From positions 17,636,545 to 17,700,544 of the forward strand of contig NC_081551.1 in assembly GCF_901000735.1 (NCBI RefSeq): a DNA stretch of 64,000 bases. The letters run 5' to 3'. This DNA is from Corylus avellana (lineage: Eukaryota; Streptophyta; Magnoliopsida; Fagales; Betulaceae). Of this stretch, positions 27,104 through 38,475 are shown piece after piece; within the stretch, counting starts at the first letter, position 1, and each line of letters starts with the position of its first letter. The notes beneath the pieces are model-generated. The model did not search any database. It was not told the DNA's origin and was given only the letters and a program-made list of their open reading frames with translations. The translations under genes and the position numbers were made by a program.

Positions 27104-30100
27104 TCACTTCTGTACCTCTTTGACAAAGGACACGTCACCGCTCACAGCCAATGGGGACAGCAGGCTCTTCTCGTGATCATCATCAATTTCTGTCGACTCA
27201 CGGGCAGTGGTGGTTGATAGGCATTCCGTACCATCTTCTTCTGAAAGCAGCCAAGAAAGAAGAAGTTTGCAAATGTGAATAGCAAAGGAAACAGCTGAAT
27301 TATATATGGAGTAGATGCAGGCAGAGTCAAAAAACAAAATCATAGAGATGAAGGATTCAAAAAGAGACTGCTCACCTGAACAGTCGTGGTATTCAGGCAG
27401 CTGTTTGACAGTAGATACTTGGAGGCTTTCAGGAAGCAGACAACTACATAAAGAACCTGAAATTTTAACAAAAAGGTTCACTTATAGGGATTTTGATATA
27501 TTATAAGAATAACCATGTCGGTAAAAATGCTACTCCTTTCACATTCCAGGAAAAGGAGAGTTCAAAGAGCATGAAGTAATGGAAGATCAGTCAACATAAA
27601 ATTCTTCATACCTAGACGGGCAAGCCGATTCACCCACCCTGGGATGTGCTTTCCTGTCAATCTCCACGAGATGTCATCTGTAAAATGGTTGCAATTCTTG
27701 GAAATGAGGTGATAGGTATCCCCATGATACTCAGAAGCTGCATTCTCAATAAATGTCCGGAATTCAGACGGAAGCATGGTTATGCGCCCCAATGAGATGG
27801 AACTTCGGTAAATAAAACCCGGGCAACTCTTCGGTTCCACTTCAAAAACTCCACTTGCTGGGAAGTCATGAGCTCCAAATCCATACTCCTTACCATGGAC
27901 TGTTCGCACACATTGACACAGATAGTGTAGTTCATTAGATTTAGAAGGAATAACAACAGTAACAGCAAATCTATAATGAAGAAAATTGCAAGGAAAATTC
28001 TCATCAATACTTCACAAGTCTTTCAAAACAGAAGATTGATAATCTATCATTAATTTGTATAAAACTAGTCTTTAAAACACCAGTATCAACGTATTAAAAA
28101 GAAGCATAACTTAGAAATTTTTGTGTTAATTGAAAAGCCTTCATACATGGAACTCAAATTAAACAAATCGAGTCCTGTACATTCAAAATGACAGCTCTTT
28201 CATAACTCAAACTTATACAAGAGACCTAGAATGTTTACTCTATCTAGTTGGTTATAAACTTTTCCCCCAAACTACCACTCAATTTTCAATCTCTCCTCTA
28301 AACTATAAATTTCTGCAATTGATCCCCCCTCATTTGAAGAATTTGCTTCAATGTCTGACTACATCAAAACCAGGCATAAATTTGGTTAGAAAACCCATGT
28401 ACCCTGCACATGCTTCCTTGCTATGTGCAGTAACTACAATGCCCCTCCATGGCTTTGATTAGGTTCAGGGCAGTGGCAAGTTATAACCTCATCTCCAATG
28501 CCATCATCACCACTGAGGAGAGGAGAAATGCATATCTTTTACCGTGTGCACATAGGGCCCAAATAGTAATGCTTTGTACTGCCTAGTGCCATAGCATATC
28601 TGGATAACCATTCGGCTTTAGTTGCAGTGCTGGTCTGAGTTGCACTCATTGAATCATTATTGCATGTGTTTGCATAGAGGTCGTCTATTGCCTGGTTCTA
28701 CAATCAATCTGTCATGGAACCCACCCAATTTGACACTTTTAGCAAGTAATTGCAAGACCAACTGAAGGTCATCCAAGGCGAACTAGAAACTCTCCAAGAC
28801 CAAAGAAGGACCTGCCAAGCTCAGACAAAAGATCTCTTTGAGATGGTTGAGTCAAGAGAGGTTTCTCATCAAATGAAAGGTTACAATGAGGGTGAGACCT
28901 CCCATAATGGAGGCCATTGCAAGCTTGTCCTTCAGGGCCAAGGTGGTGGTACAAGACATGACTACCACCATCAGAATCATGGTCACCAAAATTATGCTGA
29001 CCCTGATGAGAGAGTCATGGGACACATCAAAGTGAAAGCCCCTACTTTTGATGGTCATCTAGACCCATGGGCTGTCACCAAGTGGGCAGGTGACATAGAC
29101 CACTTCTTTGAATGGTCCAATTTATCAAAAAACAGGAAAATCCGATTTGCTAAGATGAAACTCAGTGGTAGTGCCCAACTTTCTGGGAGAGAGTCGAGGA
29201 ACACTCCTCATTAGGAGGAATGAGCCTCCTATCACTGACTCAGTTGCAATGAATCTACAACTTCAAGAGAAATACTTACCCCAATCATATCGAGGTAACC
29301 TTTTGGAACAATGGAACAACCTAAGGTAAGGAAATAGACATGTCACTAACAATGTTGCATAATTTGATGAGTATAAGATGAGATGTGTTGTAGTCTAAGA
29401 TGAAGCAATGACCCTAAGTAGGTTCAGGAGAAGCCTGAACGATGACCTAAAGAAGGAACTTGACCAAGCGTATACCTTAGTCCAAGATTACCAAAACCCA
29501 ATTTATGAGGCACACTAACACCCATAACACAACCACCAAGTCTCTGCTTTTGGAGAGCACTTCCTTGTTAGGACCTCCACCTTCAAAACCCAACCTTACT
29601 AGGGATCCTGCTTGTTAGGGATGACAAAGGAAAAGATGTAGCTAATGAAAGCCACAAGATGCATTCTAGGGTTGAGTGCTTCAAGCGCTGGGTTTCGGTC
29701 ATGTTGCATCTAATTGAACCAACAAGACCCTTATCATTAATGGGAAGGAGCACGTGAGTGAAACTGAAGGCATTGAAACACTGATCTACGAGCTTAACCT
29801 TGATGAGTTTGAGGACTTAGATGATGATTGCTCGGCCAGTCCTAACCATCTAGGTTGCATTTGAGCTACCTCATTTCACATGGGTCAGCCAGAGAATGGT
29901 CTTAAAGTTGATCCCGTCAATAGGTCTATAGTCATGAGTCCATTTGAAGTTGTGCATTGTTATAAGCCTAGGATACCTTTATACATTTTCCTGATGTCCC
30001 TACATGCTAGAGTTTCTAAGTCAGCCAACGCATTTGCACGACATGGTCATGATTTGCATAAAGAGACTAGTAAGCGTATTCAAGCAACTCATGCCTAATA

Positions 30101-32254
30101 TAAAATTGAAGTTGACTTATGCAAACATCCCAATGAATTCAGCACAAAAAATGATATCATGGTCTAGATTAGATTCGAATAGTTTCCACTTGGATCTGTT
30201 CGAAAATTGCAAACTCATAGTGTCGTGCCTTTCAAAGTGTTGAAATGGGCCCAGCTAAATGCGTTTGTCATTGATGTTCCGCCGGATCCTGATACTAGCT
30301 CCACATTTGCTTAAACAATTCGCAGCATTATTCCAGACAGTCCTTTTGAGGAACCTCCCCCTTTCCCCAACACCCATCCTATACATGATCCTGTACAACG
30401 ATCCTTCACACCAGCACATAAACAAAATATTGATGTTTTTTAAAATGAGCAGGTCTTTGTTTTTTTGCCAGGAATGGATGATTTTAATGTTTCCTAGTCC
30501 GTTGGAAGGGTCGACCAGACTTAGACCATACATGGATCCCCGAGGACACATTGCAGCAGTTAATTATGATCTATTGGAGTACGACTAGATCTACCAAGAG
30601 CTACACTCGACAGGATCGAGTTCTTCCCACCCCAGGAAAGTTGATGGGAACACTAGACATGAGCCACAGATCACACCAGCTCATGACCTTGTGAATGGGT
30701 GATTAAGGGCTGGATTATTATTGAGCTTTTATTAGTTTGCATTTTATTTGCTTTATTGTTTATTTTTCAAACTGGTTGTTATATTTTTATTTTGGGACTT
30801 TCTGTTATTTTAATGGGCCATTAGCGCAAGTACAGCTAGGGTTAGGGTAGGGTTTAATTCCTAGTCTATCTAAACCTAATTTTCTTTGTATTCAGCAGCT
30901 TATGATGAATTAAGAAAATTGAACAACTGTTTGTTGTCTCTCCTCTTTCTCTTTCTCGAGCTTCTTCTTCTCTCGTTTCTTTTCTCTTCCCTTCTCAGCT
31001 TTTTCCTCCCTTCAAACTTTCTTCCCAGTTGCTTGTTGTTCCGCATTGTAACCCCTTGCCTTCCTACCGAAAGTCATTTTCGCTAAAAATAAAGCACAAT
31101 ATTTCACATTTTCTTTGAGGTGTTTCACTGACTTTTACATTTAAAGGCACAAGCCTCAGCTAAGGGATTGAGATCCCCTAGAATTCCCTTTAAATTTGAT
31201 ATTCTCAAATTCATAAATCTCAACCATTCATCTCATCTAAGCATCTAAAATAAGCAATGTTTCAGCATTTAATGAGAAAATTTAATAAGGAAGTTACCCT
31301 CAAGAAATTTAATAAGCTATGTTTCCTCATTAAATGCTTAAACATAGCTTATTTTAGACGCTTAGATGAGATAAACGGCTGAAATTTATAAATTTGAGAA
31401 TTTCAAATTTAAAGGAAATTCTAGGGGATCTCAATCCTCAGCTGAGATGACTTCTAAAGGCAAGCCCAATTATGTGACAGGTGGGTACCTACACCAGCTA
31501 CGAAATTACCACACCCATATATATATAATCCACCTCTTAATTAGTCACCACAAAACTGAAGTACTTAACAATGGCATACAAAAAAAGCATCACTAGCAAG
31601 CATGAGCTCAGTGCCATTTGTAAATTACTAAATCATAAGTTTTTATCGGCCAATAACCACTACATCATAAACAAATGAAAACCATGCTAAAACTTGGATA
31701 CAACTCATTTCAAACCAAATGTTGCGCATGCATACAACTCAATTCAGAACAGAAAGATAGCACCCACGATTTCCGAATCAAATGTTGACCAATTAATTCA
31801 ATTCCTTGCATTAAAAAAAAAAATTATACTTCAATTAAAAGGACTATTCGAATAATGATTTTGAGCAAATCCACTGTCCACAAGGCAATATACCAGATGG
31901 GGGAAAAAGATAAAGATAAAACATGAACCAAATATATTGCATAATAAACAGAGAAAAAGAAGGGGAAAAAAAAACCTACCCAAATACAACAAATTAGACC
32001 AACTCCCAAATCACCAAAACATTTCAGAAAGCAGGAAAAAAAAAAAAAAAACAAACAAACAAACAAACAAGCCACAAAATCAGATACTTCTCTGACCAAC
32101 CTTCAATACCGGAATGAAAGATCCCAACGCCGAACCAAACCGTGTAACTGTTAAGTGGGGTGAGATCATACACGTTCAGCACCACCTGGGTTTCGCAATT
32201 CTTGTCGTTCCCATTGCTTTCAGAGACCGAGTTCGAGGTTGTCTCTGGCTCCAT
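27104..32254 (-). CDS. DeSI-like PPPDE-domain isopeptidase
   Basis: Four exons join in frame on the minus strand: 32101-32254, 27612-27899, 27376-27456, 27104-27240, giving 219 residues. The PPPDE domain covers about residues 24-140: VVLNVYDLTPLNSYTVWFG, then GIFHSGIEVHGKEYGFGAHD with the catalytic His47, then HLISKNCNHFTDDI with the catalytic Cys121. It is a cysteine isopeptidase fold of the DeSI (deSUMOylating) group; Arabidopsis members such as At4g17486 have the same length. Substrates of this copy are unknown, and the family includes deubiquitinating as well as deSUMOylating enzymes. The C-terminal 75 residues are serine- and acid-rich and likely disordered. Intron 1 is about 4.2 kb and contains a Ty3/gypsy remnant in the opposite orientation plus a MITE. 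Both active-site residues and all splice signals are intact, so the insertion need not have inactivated the gene. Confidence 0.93.
28735..30595 (+). mobile_element. Internally deleted, decayed Ty3/gypsy retrotransposon in an intron
   Basis: A gag-like frame at 28750-29214 contains a coiled-coil head and PTFDGHLDPWAVTKW...HFFEWSN, the retrotransposon gag signature. Gag-like sequence continues with stops to about 29500. From about 29880 to 30420 the translation resumes as the 3' end of pol: MSPFEVVHCYKPRIPLYI, HDLHKETSKRIQATHA, then a tail like FPLGSVRKLQ...PFKVLKW with in-frame stops, which is the integrase C-terminal region. Protease, reverse transcriptase and RNase H are absent. The copy is in the DeSI-like gene's first intron, antisense to the gene. 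It is a plant genomic retroelement and clearly dead. Confidence 0.85.
30600..31090 (+). other. Possible retrotransposon 3' flank or LTR remnant
   Basis: Sequence after the pol remnant is T-rich, then includes AGGGTTAGGGTAGGGTTT and a CT-rich run (about 30930-31030), a composition common in plant LTRs. No second LTR copy was found upstream of 28735, so this stays a guess. Confidence 0.3.
31162..31436. mobile_element. Foldback MITE in the DeSI-like gene intron
   Basis: The left arm GGGATTGAGATCCCCTAGAA...TAAATTTGATATTCTCAAAT pairs over about 95 bases with the right arm, whose inverted end is GATTGAGATCCCCTAGAA. The arms meet near TCTAAAATAAGC / GCTTATTTTAGA. CTCAGCT flanks both sides (31155-31161, 31437-31443), giving a 7- to 8-base target duplication. 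The loop contains a second inverted pair around CATTTAATGAG. Confidence 0.78.
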
Positions 32255-32883
32255 TCCCACAACACAAAAAAATCCAATATAAAACCACCCAAAACAAAAA
32301 AACAAAAAGATATTTTCTGTTCTTAATTTTTCCTTCTCAGTTCATCGGAGAGAGAGATGTGAATCTCAGAGATCCATCTCTCCGGCCAGAAAGGAAAAGG
32401 GAAAGCAAAATTGGAAAAAAGCACTCGCTGGCTATGATTGTACAGACATAATAAATGCTTTCGCAACTTTTAAAATTTTATAGAGAGCCTGAGCTCTAGA
32501 TTCCTAACTCGGCTGGCGTTATACTCACTGAGTTCGACTCCGGGTTGTGAACGATTTGCAAGTTTCACGGGCGTTTTCGAAAGAAGTACGCGATATATCT
32601 CGGAGTTTCTCGCCACATGGTTCTCACTCACTAACTAACTTTCTTCAATTCCAGCAAACAAGATGATTAAAAAAAAACCCTTTTAAGTTTCACTACTAAT
32701 TACTAATTAGTACATAAATAGAGAGTGGCTTCTTAACATGCCGCCAAAATCTTTCAAATTCAGATCTAGTGGATTAATTTCTAGGAGTTTCATTATGGCA
32801 CCCGATTAAATATTTTGTAATATCACTTGTAGAAGATTTATTTTATGATTAAAAACAAATAAAAATATTTGTTTTGATGTACA
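32255..32883 (-). promoter_or_regulatory. 5' leader and promoter region of the DeSI-like gene
   Basis: The A- and purine-rich leader runs from the ATG at 32254 to perhaps 32420. Beyond it lies ordinary intergenic DNA. No individual promoter element is distinctive. Confidence 0.4.
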
Positions 32884-33586
32884 TAACAATGTCGGTGACA
32901 CCATGTATACATCGTTAAATGCAACAGAGCGAAATTTTGACCATAAAATAAATTTGGCCTCAAACTACCATCAAATTCATAGTGTTTCATTTCAAACTTT
33001 CAATTGAGACAATGTCTTCTTAAACTACCAAAAATTGTCAATACCCCTGATGACAAAAATACCCTTAATAAAATAAAAATAAAAATTTCAAAAAAAATTA
33101 AAAATTTCAAAATTAAACAGGGAAAATATAAAAATATCCCCCCATGATGTGGAAATTTACTTTCTTTTTTTTTCCTTTTTTCATAATTTATTTTTTTATT
33201 TTTTATTTTTGAATTTATTAGAGTATTTTTGTCTTATTGAAAAAAAAAAATTTAGGATCATTTTTATCTTTTGTTGGTCTTGGAAGGGACATATTGTTAT
33301 TTTTTTGGTAGTTTAAAGGAACACTATCAATATTCAACTGGGTGAAAATTTGAGGACAATATGTAAACTTTCCCAATAAATTTTCTTCATTTCACTATTC
33401 CTCAAACGTAGGAAGAGATTTACAATGGTTATGAATTTTTTCTTTTTCTTTTTTCTTTTTGAACCTAACAATGTAGATGACATTATATACATAGTTGAAT
33501 GCAACAAATCAAAATCTTGACCATAAAATGAATTGTCTCCATTAAATGTTCCTCAAACATAGGAATAGATTTACGGTAGTTATGAA
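32884..33586. repeat. ~120-bp tandem duplication split by a MITE
   Basis: A segment starting TAACAATGTCGGTGACACCA at 32884 and ending GGTTATGAA at 33435 is repeated, diverged, at 33466-33586 (starting TAACAATGTAGATGACATTA). Once the MITE at 32956-33374 and one 9-bp duplication are removed, the first copy is about 124 bases and the second 121. The MITE therefore landed in the first copy, either after the duplication or with loss from the second. Confidence 0.75.
32956..33374. mobile_element. Mutator-like MITE with 9-bp target duplication
   Basis: AATAAATTT lies on both sides (32947-32955 and 33375-33383). The arms share CTTAAACTACCAAAAATTGT / TTTAAACTACCAAAAAAATA and GACAAAAATACCCTTAATAA / GACAAAAATACTCTAATAAA in inverted orientation. 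The outer ends have diverged. The occupied and unoccupied tandem copies here confirm the insertion boundaries. Confidence 0.8.
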
Positions 33587-33605
33587 GTGGAACAAAAATA
33601 AACCC

Positions 33606-33785
33606 AAAGGGGTTGGCCTAGTGGTTGAGGCTTATGACCTTATGGAGTATTACCCCTTAGATCCCAAATTCGAGATTTGTTAGGTGTAAACTTCCCCTTG
33701 AAAGTTGGGGTCACACTCCCTGGTGTAAATAGTTAGTGATTTACCCTAATTCGTGTAGGAAAACTTTCACGGGTGTCTGTGACAG
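33606..33785 (+). repeat. tRNA-derived SINE
   Basis: GGGGTTGGCCTAGTGGTTGA contains a perfect A-box pattern (TGGCCTAGTGG), and CAAATTCGAGATTTG follows as a B-box about 50 bases later. The 3' part (GGTGTAAATAGTTAGTGATT, GTGTAGGAAAACTTTCACGG) is a body typical of plant SINEs. The ends are approximate. Confidence 0.65.
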
Positions 33786-34126
33786 AGCTAAAAATTGTTG
33801 TTGTAGGGGCCAAACTAAAAGAATGATAAAGATAATTTAAAATAGAGACTTGTGCTAAGATGTAGTGCCTTGGGTAATTACTACGGTATGTTTAGCTTAG
33901 TTGGAGGGTTAGCAAGATTTTCTGGTTTATTAGGGTTCAACATTACCCATTAGAAACAAAAACAAAAACAAAAAGTGTTGAGAAAGAAAAGTCAGCCCAA
34001 TTGAACCAAAAAAATGTATTGATGGTTCAAATGTGTGCAAAGAATGCTTTCCAAAAGTTCATAACAATCTGAATCAGATTTTTTGGTGACCGATTGATAC
34101 CGTCCTATTTATGTTTGTTTGTGTTG

Positions 34127-34130
<4 letters not shown>

Positions 34131-34189
<59 letters not shown>
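34131..34189. repeat. Compound (TA)n(TG)n microsatellite
   Basis: About 13 TA units run directly into about 16 TG units. Such alternating purine-pyrimidine tracts are prone to slippage and can adopt Z-DNA. Confidence 0.95.
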
Positions 34190-34190
<1 letters not shown>

Positions 34191-34340
34191 TCTATTTGTG
34201 TCATCACACTTAAATGGAAGGTCCCAAGTCTATGATTTGTTTTCTTTCATGTTTAGTAACTAAAATAATTTTAAAACAAAAAGGAAAAAAAAAATTATCT
34301 TATAATATAAATAATAGAAAAATTTATCAATTAAAAAAAA

Positions 34341-34922
34341 TGGTTAAATACCTAATACCCCCTGGGGTTTACAAACTTTATTTTTACCCCCCTTTGATTT
34401 CATTTTTATCACAGGAGGTCTCTGTGGTTTTGATAAATGACCAAGTTAGTCTATCCGTTAATTGACCGTTAGGACTGACACGTGGACCAATCNNNNNNNN
34501 NNNNNNNNNNNNNNNNNNNNNNNNNNNNNNNNNNNNNNNNNNNNNNNNNNNNNNNNNNNNNNNNNNNNNNNNNNNNNNNNNNNNNNNNNNNNNNNNNNNN
34601 NNNNNAAAAAAAAAAAGAAGGAAAAAAATTGGGGGTGGCCTTTGGCCATGGGCGTGGCTAGGCCACCCCCATCTGGCCGGATGGGGGTGGCCAGCCCCAA
34701 TTTTTTTTTTTTTAATTTTTAAAAATATACATTTTTTTTAATTTAAAAAAAAAAAATTAAGTAGGTATCACGTGTCAGCATCTGATTTGTCCACGTGGAA
34801 TTCCTAACGGATGGACTAACTTAGTCATTTATCAAAACAACAAGAACCTCCTGTGATAAAATGAAACCACATGAGGGTAAAAATAAAGTTTGTAAACTCC
34901 AGGAGTATTAGGTATTTAACCC
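34341..34922. mobile_element. Mutator-like MITE with GC-rich core, interrupted by an assembly gap
   Basis: TAAAAAAAA flanks both sides (34332-34340, 34923-34931). The arms of about 150 bases match: GGTTAAATACCTAATACCCC with its inverted partner GGTTAAATACCTAATACTCC, then TTTACAAACTTTATTTTTAC, CACAGGAGGT/CACAGGAGGTTC, ACCAAGTTAGTC/GACTAAGTTAGTCC and CACGTGGACCAATC/CACGTGGACAAATC. The centre after the gap (34630-34700) is a GC-rich GGGGTGGCC/GGCCACCCC palindrome. Confidence 0.85.
34493..34605. other. Assembly gap (113 N)
   Basis: Unresolved bases inside the foldback element, beside its GC-rich palindromic core. The structure itself probably caused the gap. Confidence 0.99.
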
Positions 34923-35228
34923 TAAAAAAAAAAAAAAAAAAAAAGAAAAAGAAGAAGGAGTGACCTGCAAATTTCAGTTATTGATTGTATTTAAGACTTT
35001 GGTGCAATGTCTATCTATGTCTATCAAAGAAAACTAATTTTTTGTTTTTTTGTTTTTTTTTTTAAAAAAAAAGAAGATAAAAACACTTACATGGAAAGAA
35101 TGAAAAAGAAGGCATTGTGCGTGATCCTCTCACAAAAATGAAAAGTAAATGACTAAATGAAGATGTGCAGCCATGTAGGGGCTTAACCAATTAGTTAGTT
35201 CAAACCCTTCCTTAGAAAGTAATTTTTT

Positions 35229-35700
35229 GTGGTAATTACCTTTTGCCCCCATGAACTACAGTGCCTTGGCACTTTCCTCCCATGAACTACCAATAATGAC
35301 ATTTGACCCCATCAAACTACTATCTTATGACAAAAAATCACATTCCGTCAGTCAAAGAGGTTAAAATTGACGGTCAACGGTCATGTGCAAGCCATGTGCC
35401 ATTTTAAATTTTGTTTCTTCCACTTTTGCCCTCACTTCAAATAAATAAAGTTGATATGTTTACGAGGGTATAAGCGTCATTTTCTTGGTCTGAAGTGAGG
35501 GCAAAAGTGGAAGAAACAAATTTAAAATGGCACATGACTTGCACATGACCGTTGATCGTCAATTTTAACCCCTTTGACTAACGGAAATGGGTTTTTTGTC
35601 ATAAGATGGTAATTTGATGGGATCAGATATTATAGTTAGTAATTCATGGGGGAAAAGTGTTAAGGCGCTGTAATTCATGGAGGCAAAAGGTAATTACCCC
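35229..35700. mobile_element. Mutator-like MITE, nearly perfect ~220-bp inverted repeats
   Basis: TAATTTTTT flanks both sides (35220-35228, 35701-35709). The ends are GTGGTAATTACCTTTTGCC and, inverted, GGGGTAATTACCTTTTGCC. The arms match through CATGAACTAC/CATGAATTAC, GACAAAAAATCACATTCCGT/GACAAAAAACCCATTTCCGT and CAACGGTCATGTGCAAG/CAACGGTCATGTGCAAG to CCACTTTTGCCCTCACTTC. Only a short spacer separates them. The terminal GGTAATTACC is itself a palindrome. Confidence 0.9.
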
Positions 35701-36150
35701 TAATTTTTTTTCAAACAACTTGTAGGGGGCCAAGGCCACTACTAGCCTACATGTGGCTTCGCCACTGATGGATGCGATGCACTGTTCGAGGTTTATTCTG
35801 TAGAGGTGAGTTAGTTTCCCATCATAAAAAAAATTAAGTGGAATGAAAATAAAATTAATGATGGATTTGTCGAGGAATATTATTCATGGCCAGATTCCAA
35901 AAAGCGTAATGATATATTCATCTTTATTTCACTTGTAACAATTTCTATTCATCCTTAATAACTAAAAAAAATAGTATAGACTGCTCGACACTAATACATT
36001 AGTTCAATATGTTGAGAATGAGATAGAAGTGTAGTATATAGCCATTTTTTTCCTGAAATAAGTGTTAGTAGTTTGTGAGGGACTCACTTGATTTTGGATA
36101 AAAGTATAAAAGATTGAGTAATGCTACATATTACACTTTCATCACATTAA

Positions 36151-36799
36151 GGGCTCGTTTGGTTTGCAGAATAGACCTCTAGAATATAATGGTTATTCAT
36201 ATAAAATAGTAATTCTTTTGTTTGATAAATGTTTATTCCTATGAATAGTTATATCCGTAGGAATCACTAATCCCTTACACACAGGAATAGCTATTCCTTA
36301 AAAAAAAATTAGAGAAATAGTTATTCCTTAAGGAATAGAATACATTTTTCACAAATACCCATATTTTTTGTTTTTATTTTATTTTAAACTTAAAAAAATA
36401 ATGAATAAGACATGAAAATTAAAGTGTGTGGCCGACCACCTAAAGAAGAGGTGGAGGCATCTCAAGGGTGGTCGTAGCCACCCCAGATTTGCTCCAGAGG
36501 TGGCCACGACTTTTGTGGGTGGCCGACCACCCATTATTTTTTATATTTTTTATTTTCTAATATGAGTTGGAAAAAAAAAATTAATGCGAGGTTTTTAGTA
36601 ATTTTGATTCAATTCGAGTTATACCATGTGTGTTGTTACCAAACTGAAGAATAAAAACAACTATTTTATTCATCTCTTATCTATTCTCATTAATAACTAT
36701 TCAATTTCCTAAACAACTATTTCATTATCTCTTATCTATTCCCATTAATAATTATTCAATTTCCTAATAGAATACACATTCTGCAAACCAAATAAGGCC
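36151..36799. mobile_element. PIF/Harbinger-type MITE carrying a GC-rich GGTGGCC island
   Basis: TAA flanks both sides (36148-36150, 36800-36802). The ends are GGGCTCGTTTGGTTTGCAGA and, inverted, GGCCTTATTTGGTTTGCAGA, classic Tourist-type termini. The arms carry TATTCCTATGAATAG-like words in both orientations. In the centre (36428-36533) lies a GC-rich palindromic island (GTGGCCGACCACC ... GGTGGCCGACCACCC), unlike the AT-rich arms. Confidence 0.85.
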
Positions 36800-36802
36800 T
36801 AA

Positions 36803-37461
36803 TTAATATGACAATGTCTTTAAATCAAACATTGTTAGTCGCTTAAAAAAAAAAAAAAAGGCGCGGCATTAGTTCGAGCAAATAAGATGGCATCAAAATC
36901 AAAGGCAAGGTCTTTAATAGGTCGAGCTCCGAGTCCAATCAATAGTAATTTTTAGAGAATTTAAGTTTGACGCACCAAACGACCAACACGAGCATGGATG
37001 ATAACACGTGAACACTGCTGCCTGAGTAATGGGACCTTACACCTTAGCAACAGCCCAAGTAGCAATTCTTTGAAAGCAACAATTAACAAATTTATTACAA
37101 GCTTGATAGTTCAAAGGGGAGCTTTGATATAACGGCAGCAGAAATACGGCAAAATGAAAGAAAGCTGCTAGAGAAAGAAATATGATTTAATTAAAAGCTT
37201 CTCTATAAATTACAATTTGTCCACTTTTTAACCCACACCCCCAGCAGCAACTTCAATCAAAACTGTCCCACGAACAGTAGAACAGATTCTGATGCACTTC
37301 CCTTCGGTCTACCTGAAGCATACAACACAAGCAGTTAAGACATTAAGTTTGCAATATCAATAAGGAAATTAATTGGCAGCAGCGGTACACAAAACTAAAG
37401 CAATGCTTTTGAAACTAACCTTGAGACAAAGACAATCAAACAGATCCCACTAGTTATGCAA
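36803..37461 (-). other. Intergenic DNA and 3' UTR of the DUF1644 gene
   Basis: AT-rich DNA to about 37180, then the likely 3' UTR of the minus-strand gene. A donor-like CTTCAG|GTAGAC (about 37312, minus) and an acceptor near 37420 hint at a 3' UTR intron. No other gene is seen. Confidence 0.4.
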
Positions 37462-38475
37462 TCATTGTTGATCTGGGGTTGTCCTCCGCCGCAACCGGCG
37501 CCTCCAAGGACCTGAGCCACCATCTGAAGAGTCATTGTCCTCATCTCTGGAAGAAGATCCAGTTTCACCATCATAGCTCTCCCCCCAAAGTCGGGTGGAT
37601 CTCCTTCTAATGCTCAGCTGTGCTCTAGTTCTCGAGCTACCAGACCAGCTGCCACTTCTTGGACTAGATCCTGGTCGAAAAACTCTAATGAGAAAGAATA
37701 CAGTCAGCCAACCCCCATCGTCAATGGGTAAAATGTTGTCGTCACCCCTGTCCTCTCCAAATGAAGATTGGAGTGTGCTAAGTAAGTCTCCAAGGTCCCT
37801 CTGTCGCTCCAACCTCCTCCAATTACGCTGTCGCTCTGGGTCAGCCTCTGACGGGCGCACAAGGGGATGCTCAAGCCTAGCATGCTTCCTGAGATCCGTA
37901 TAGGTGCCGCTGAAACTACATGTCTCACAGGAGCAGCTTCTTGATTTTGCATTCATGAAATGACGAGCAGGCTCCACAACAATCCAATCTTTGATCTGTC
38001 CACGGCAGAGGGGGCAGAACAACTTCTGCTGCTCCTGATTCTCACAAGACCCGGGGAGCAAAGTGGGGTGCACTTCCTCACTTATTTCTTCTTGCACCTC
38101 AGTAACTGTTGATTCTGAAGTCTCATTAGAAGACAAGCGTGTGGTTGAAAGTTGAGTGTCATCTTGGCCTGGCGTTGTTGATGAAGCTTCTGCAATTGAC
38201 TTTCGGAACTGGTCAAGACAATTTGAGTGGCGATAACTTGTGTCACACATGTATGGGCGGCATCCCTTTTCATGAGATGAACAGATTAGTAGAACTGCAT
38301 TGTGAGGATGTTCCATGCAGACAGGGCACCTAGCTTCTTCCCATTCGTTTAAATTTTCCTTGGTTTCTAATGGAATTTTCGGTGAGGATCGTCTTGCACG
38401 ACTAGAGCTGCATGAAAATGGAGATGGCCAGTACCTATCATGAGAAACAGAACGATCCCTTCTCTCCTTTGGCAT
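37462..38475 (-). CDS. DUF1644 RING-like zinc-finger protein
   Basis: A 337-residue single-exon CDS. I start it at the Met of MPKERRDRSVSHDRY, the conserved opening of this plant family as I recall it. Eight in-frame residues upstream lack an ATG and follow a likely splice acceptor. The cysteine-rich part contains CPVCMEHPHNAVLLIC, CDTSYRHSNC and, after a low-complexity acidic spacer, CPLCRGQIKDW. Then comes a C2H2-like CSCETCSFSGTYTDLRKHARLEH. These fit the DUF1644 family, whose members resemble RING or B-box zinc fingers and are mostly uncharacterised. Some are reported in stress responses. The C-terminus is rich in Arg and Ser with an acidic block (RDEDNDSSDGG). Ubiquitin-ligase activity should not be assumed. 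The gene has a long 5' UTR intron. Confidence 0.9.
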   Translation of the reverse strand: MPKERRDRSVSHDRYWPSPFSCSSSRARRSSPKIPLETKENLNEWEEARCPVCMEHPHNAVLLICSSHEKGCRPYMCDTSYRHSNCLDQFRKSIAEASSTTPGQDDTQLSTTRLSSNETSESTVTEVQEEISEEVHPTLLPGSCENQEQQKLFCPLCRGQIKDWIVVEPARHFMNAKSRSCSCETCSFSGTYTDLRKHARLEHPLVRPSEADPERQRNWRRLERQRDLGDLLSTLQSSFGEDRGDDNILPIDDGGWLTVFFLIRVFRPGSSPRSGSWSGSSRTRAQLSIRRRSTRLWGESYDGETGSSSRDEDNDSSDGGSGPWRRRLRRRTTPDQQ

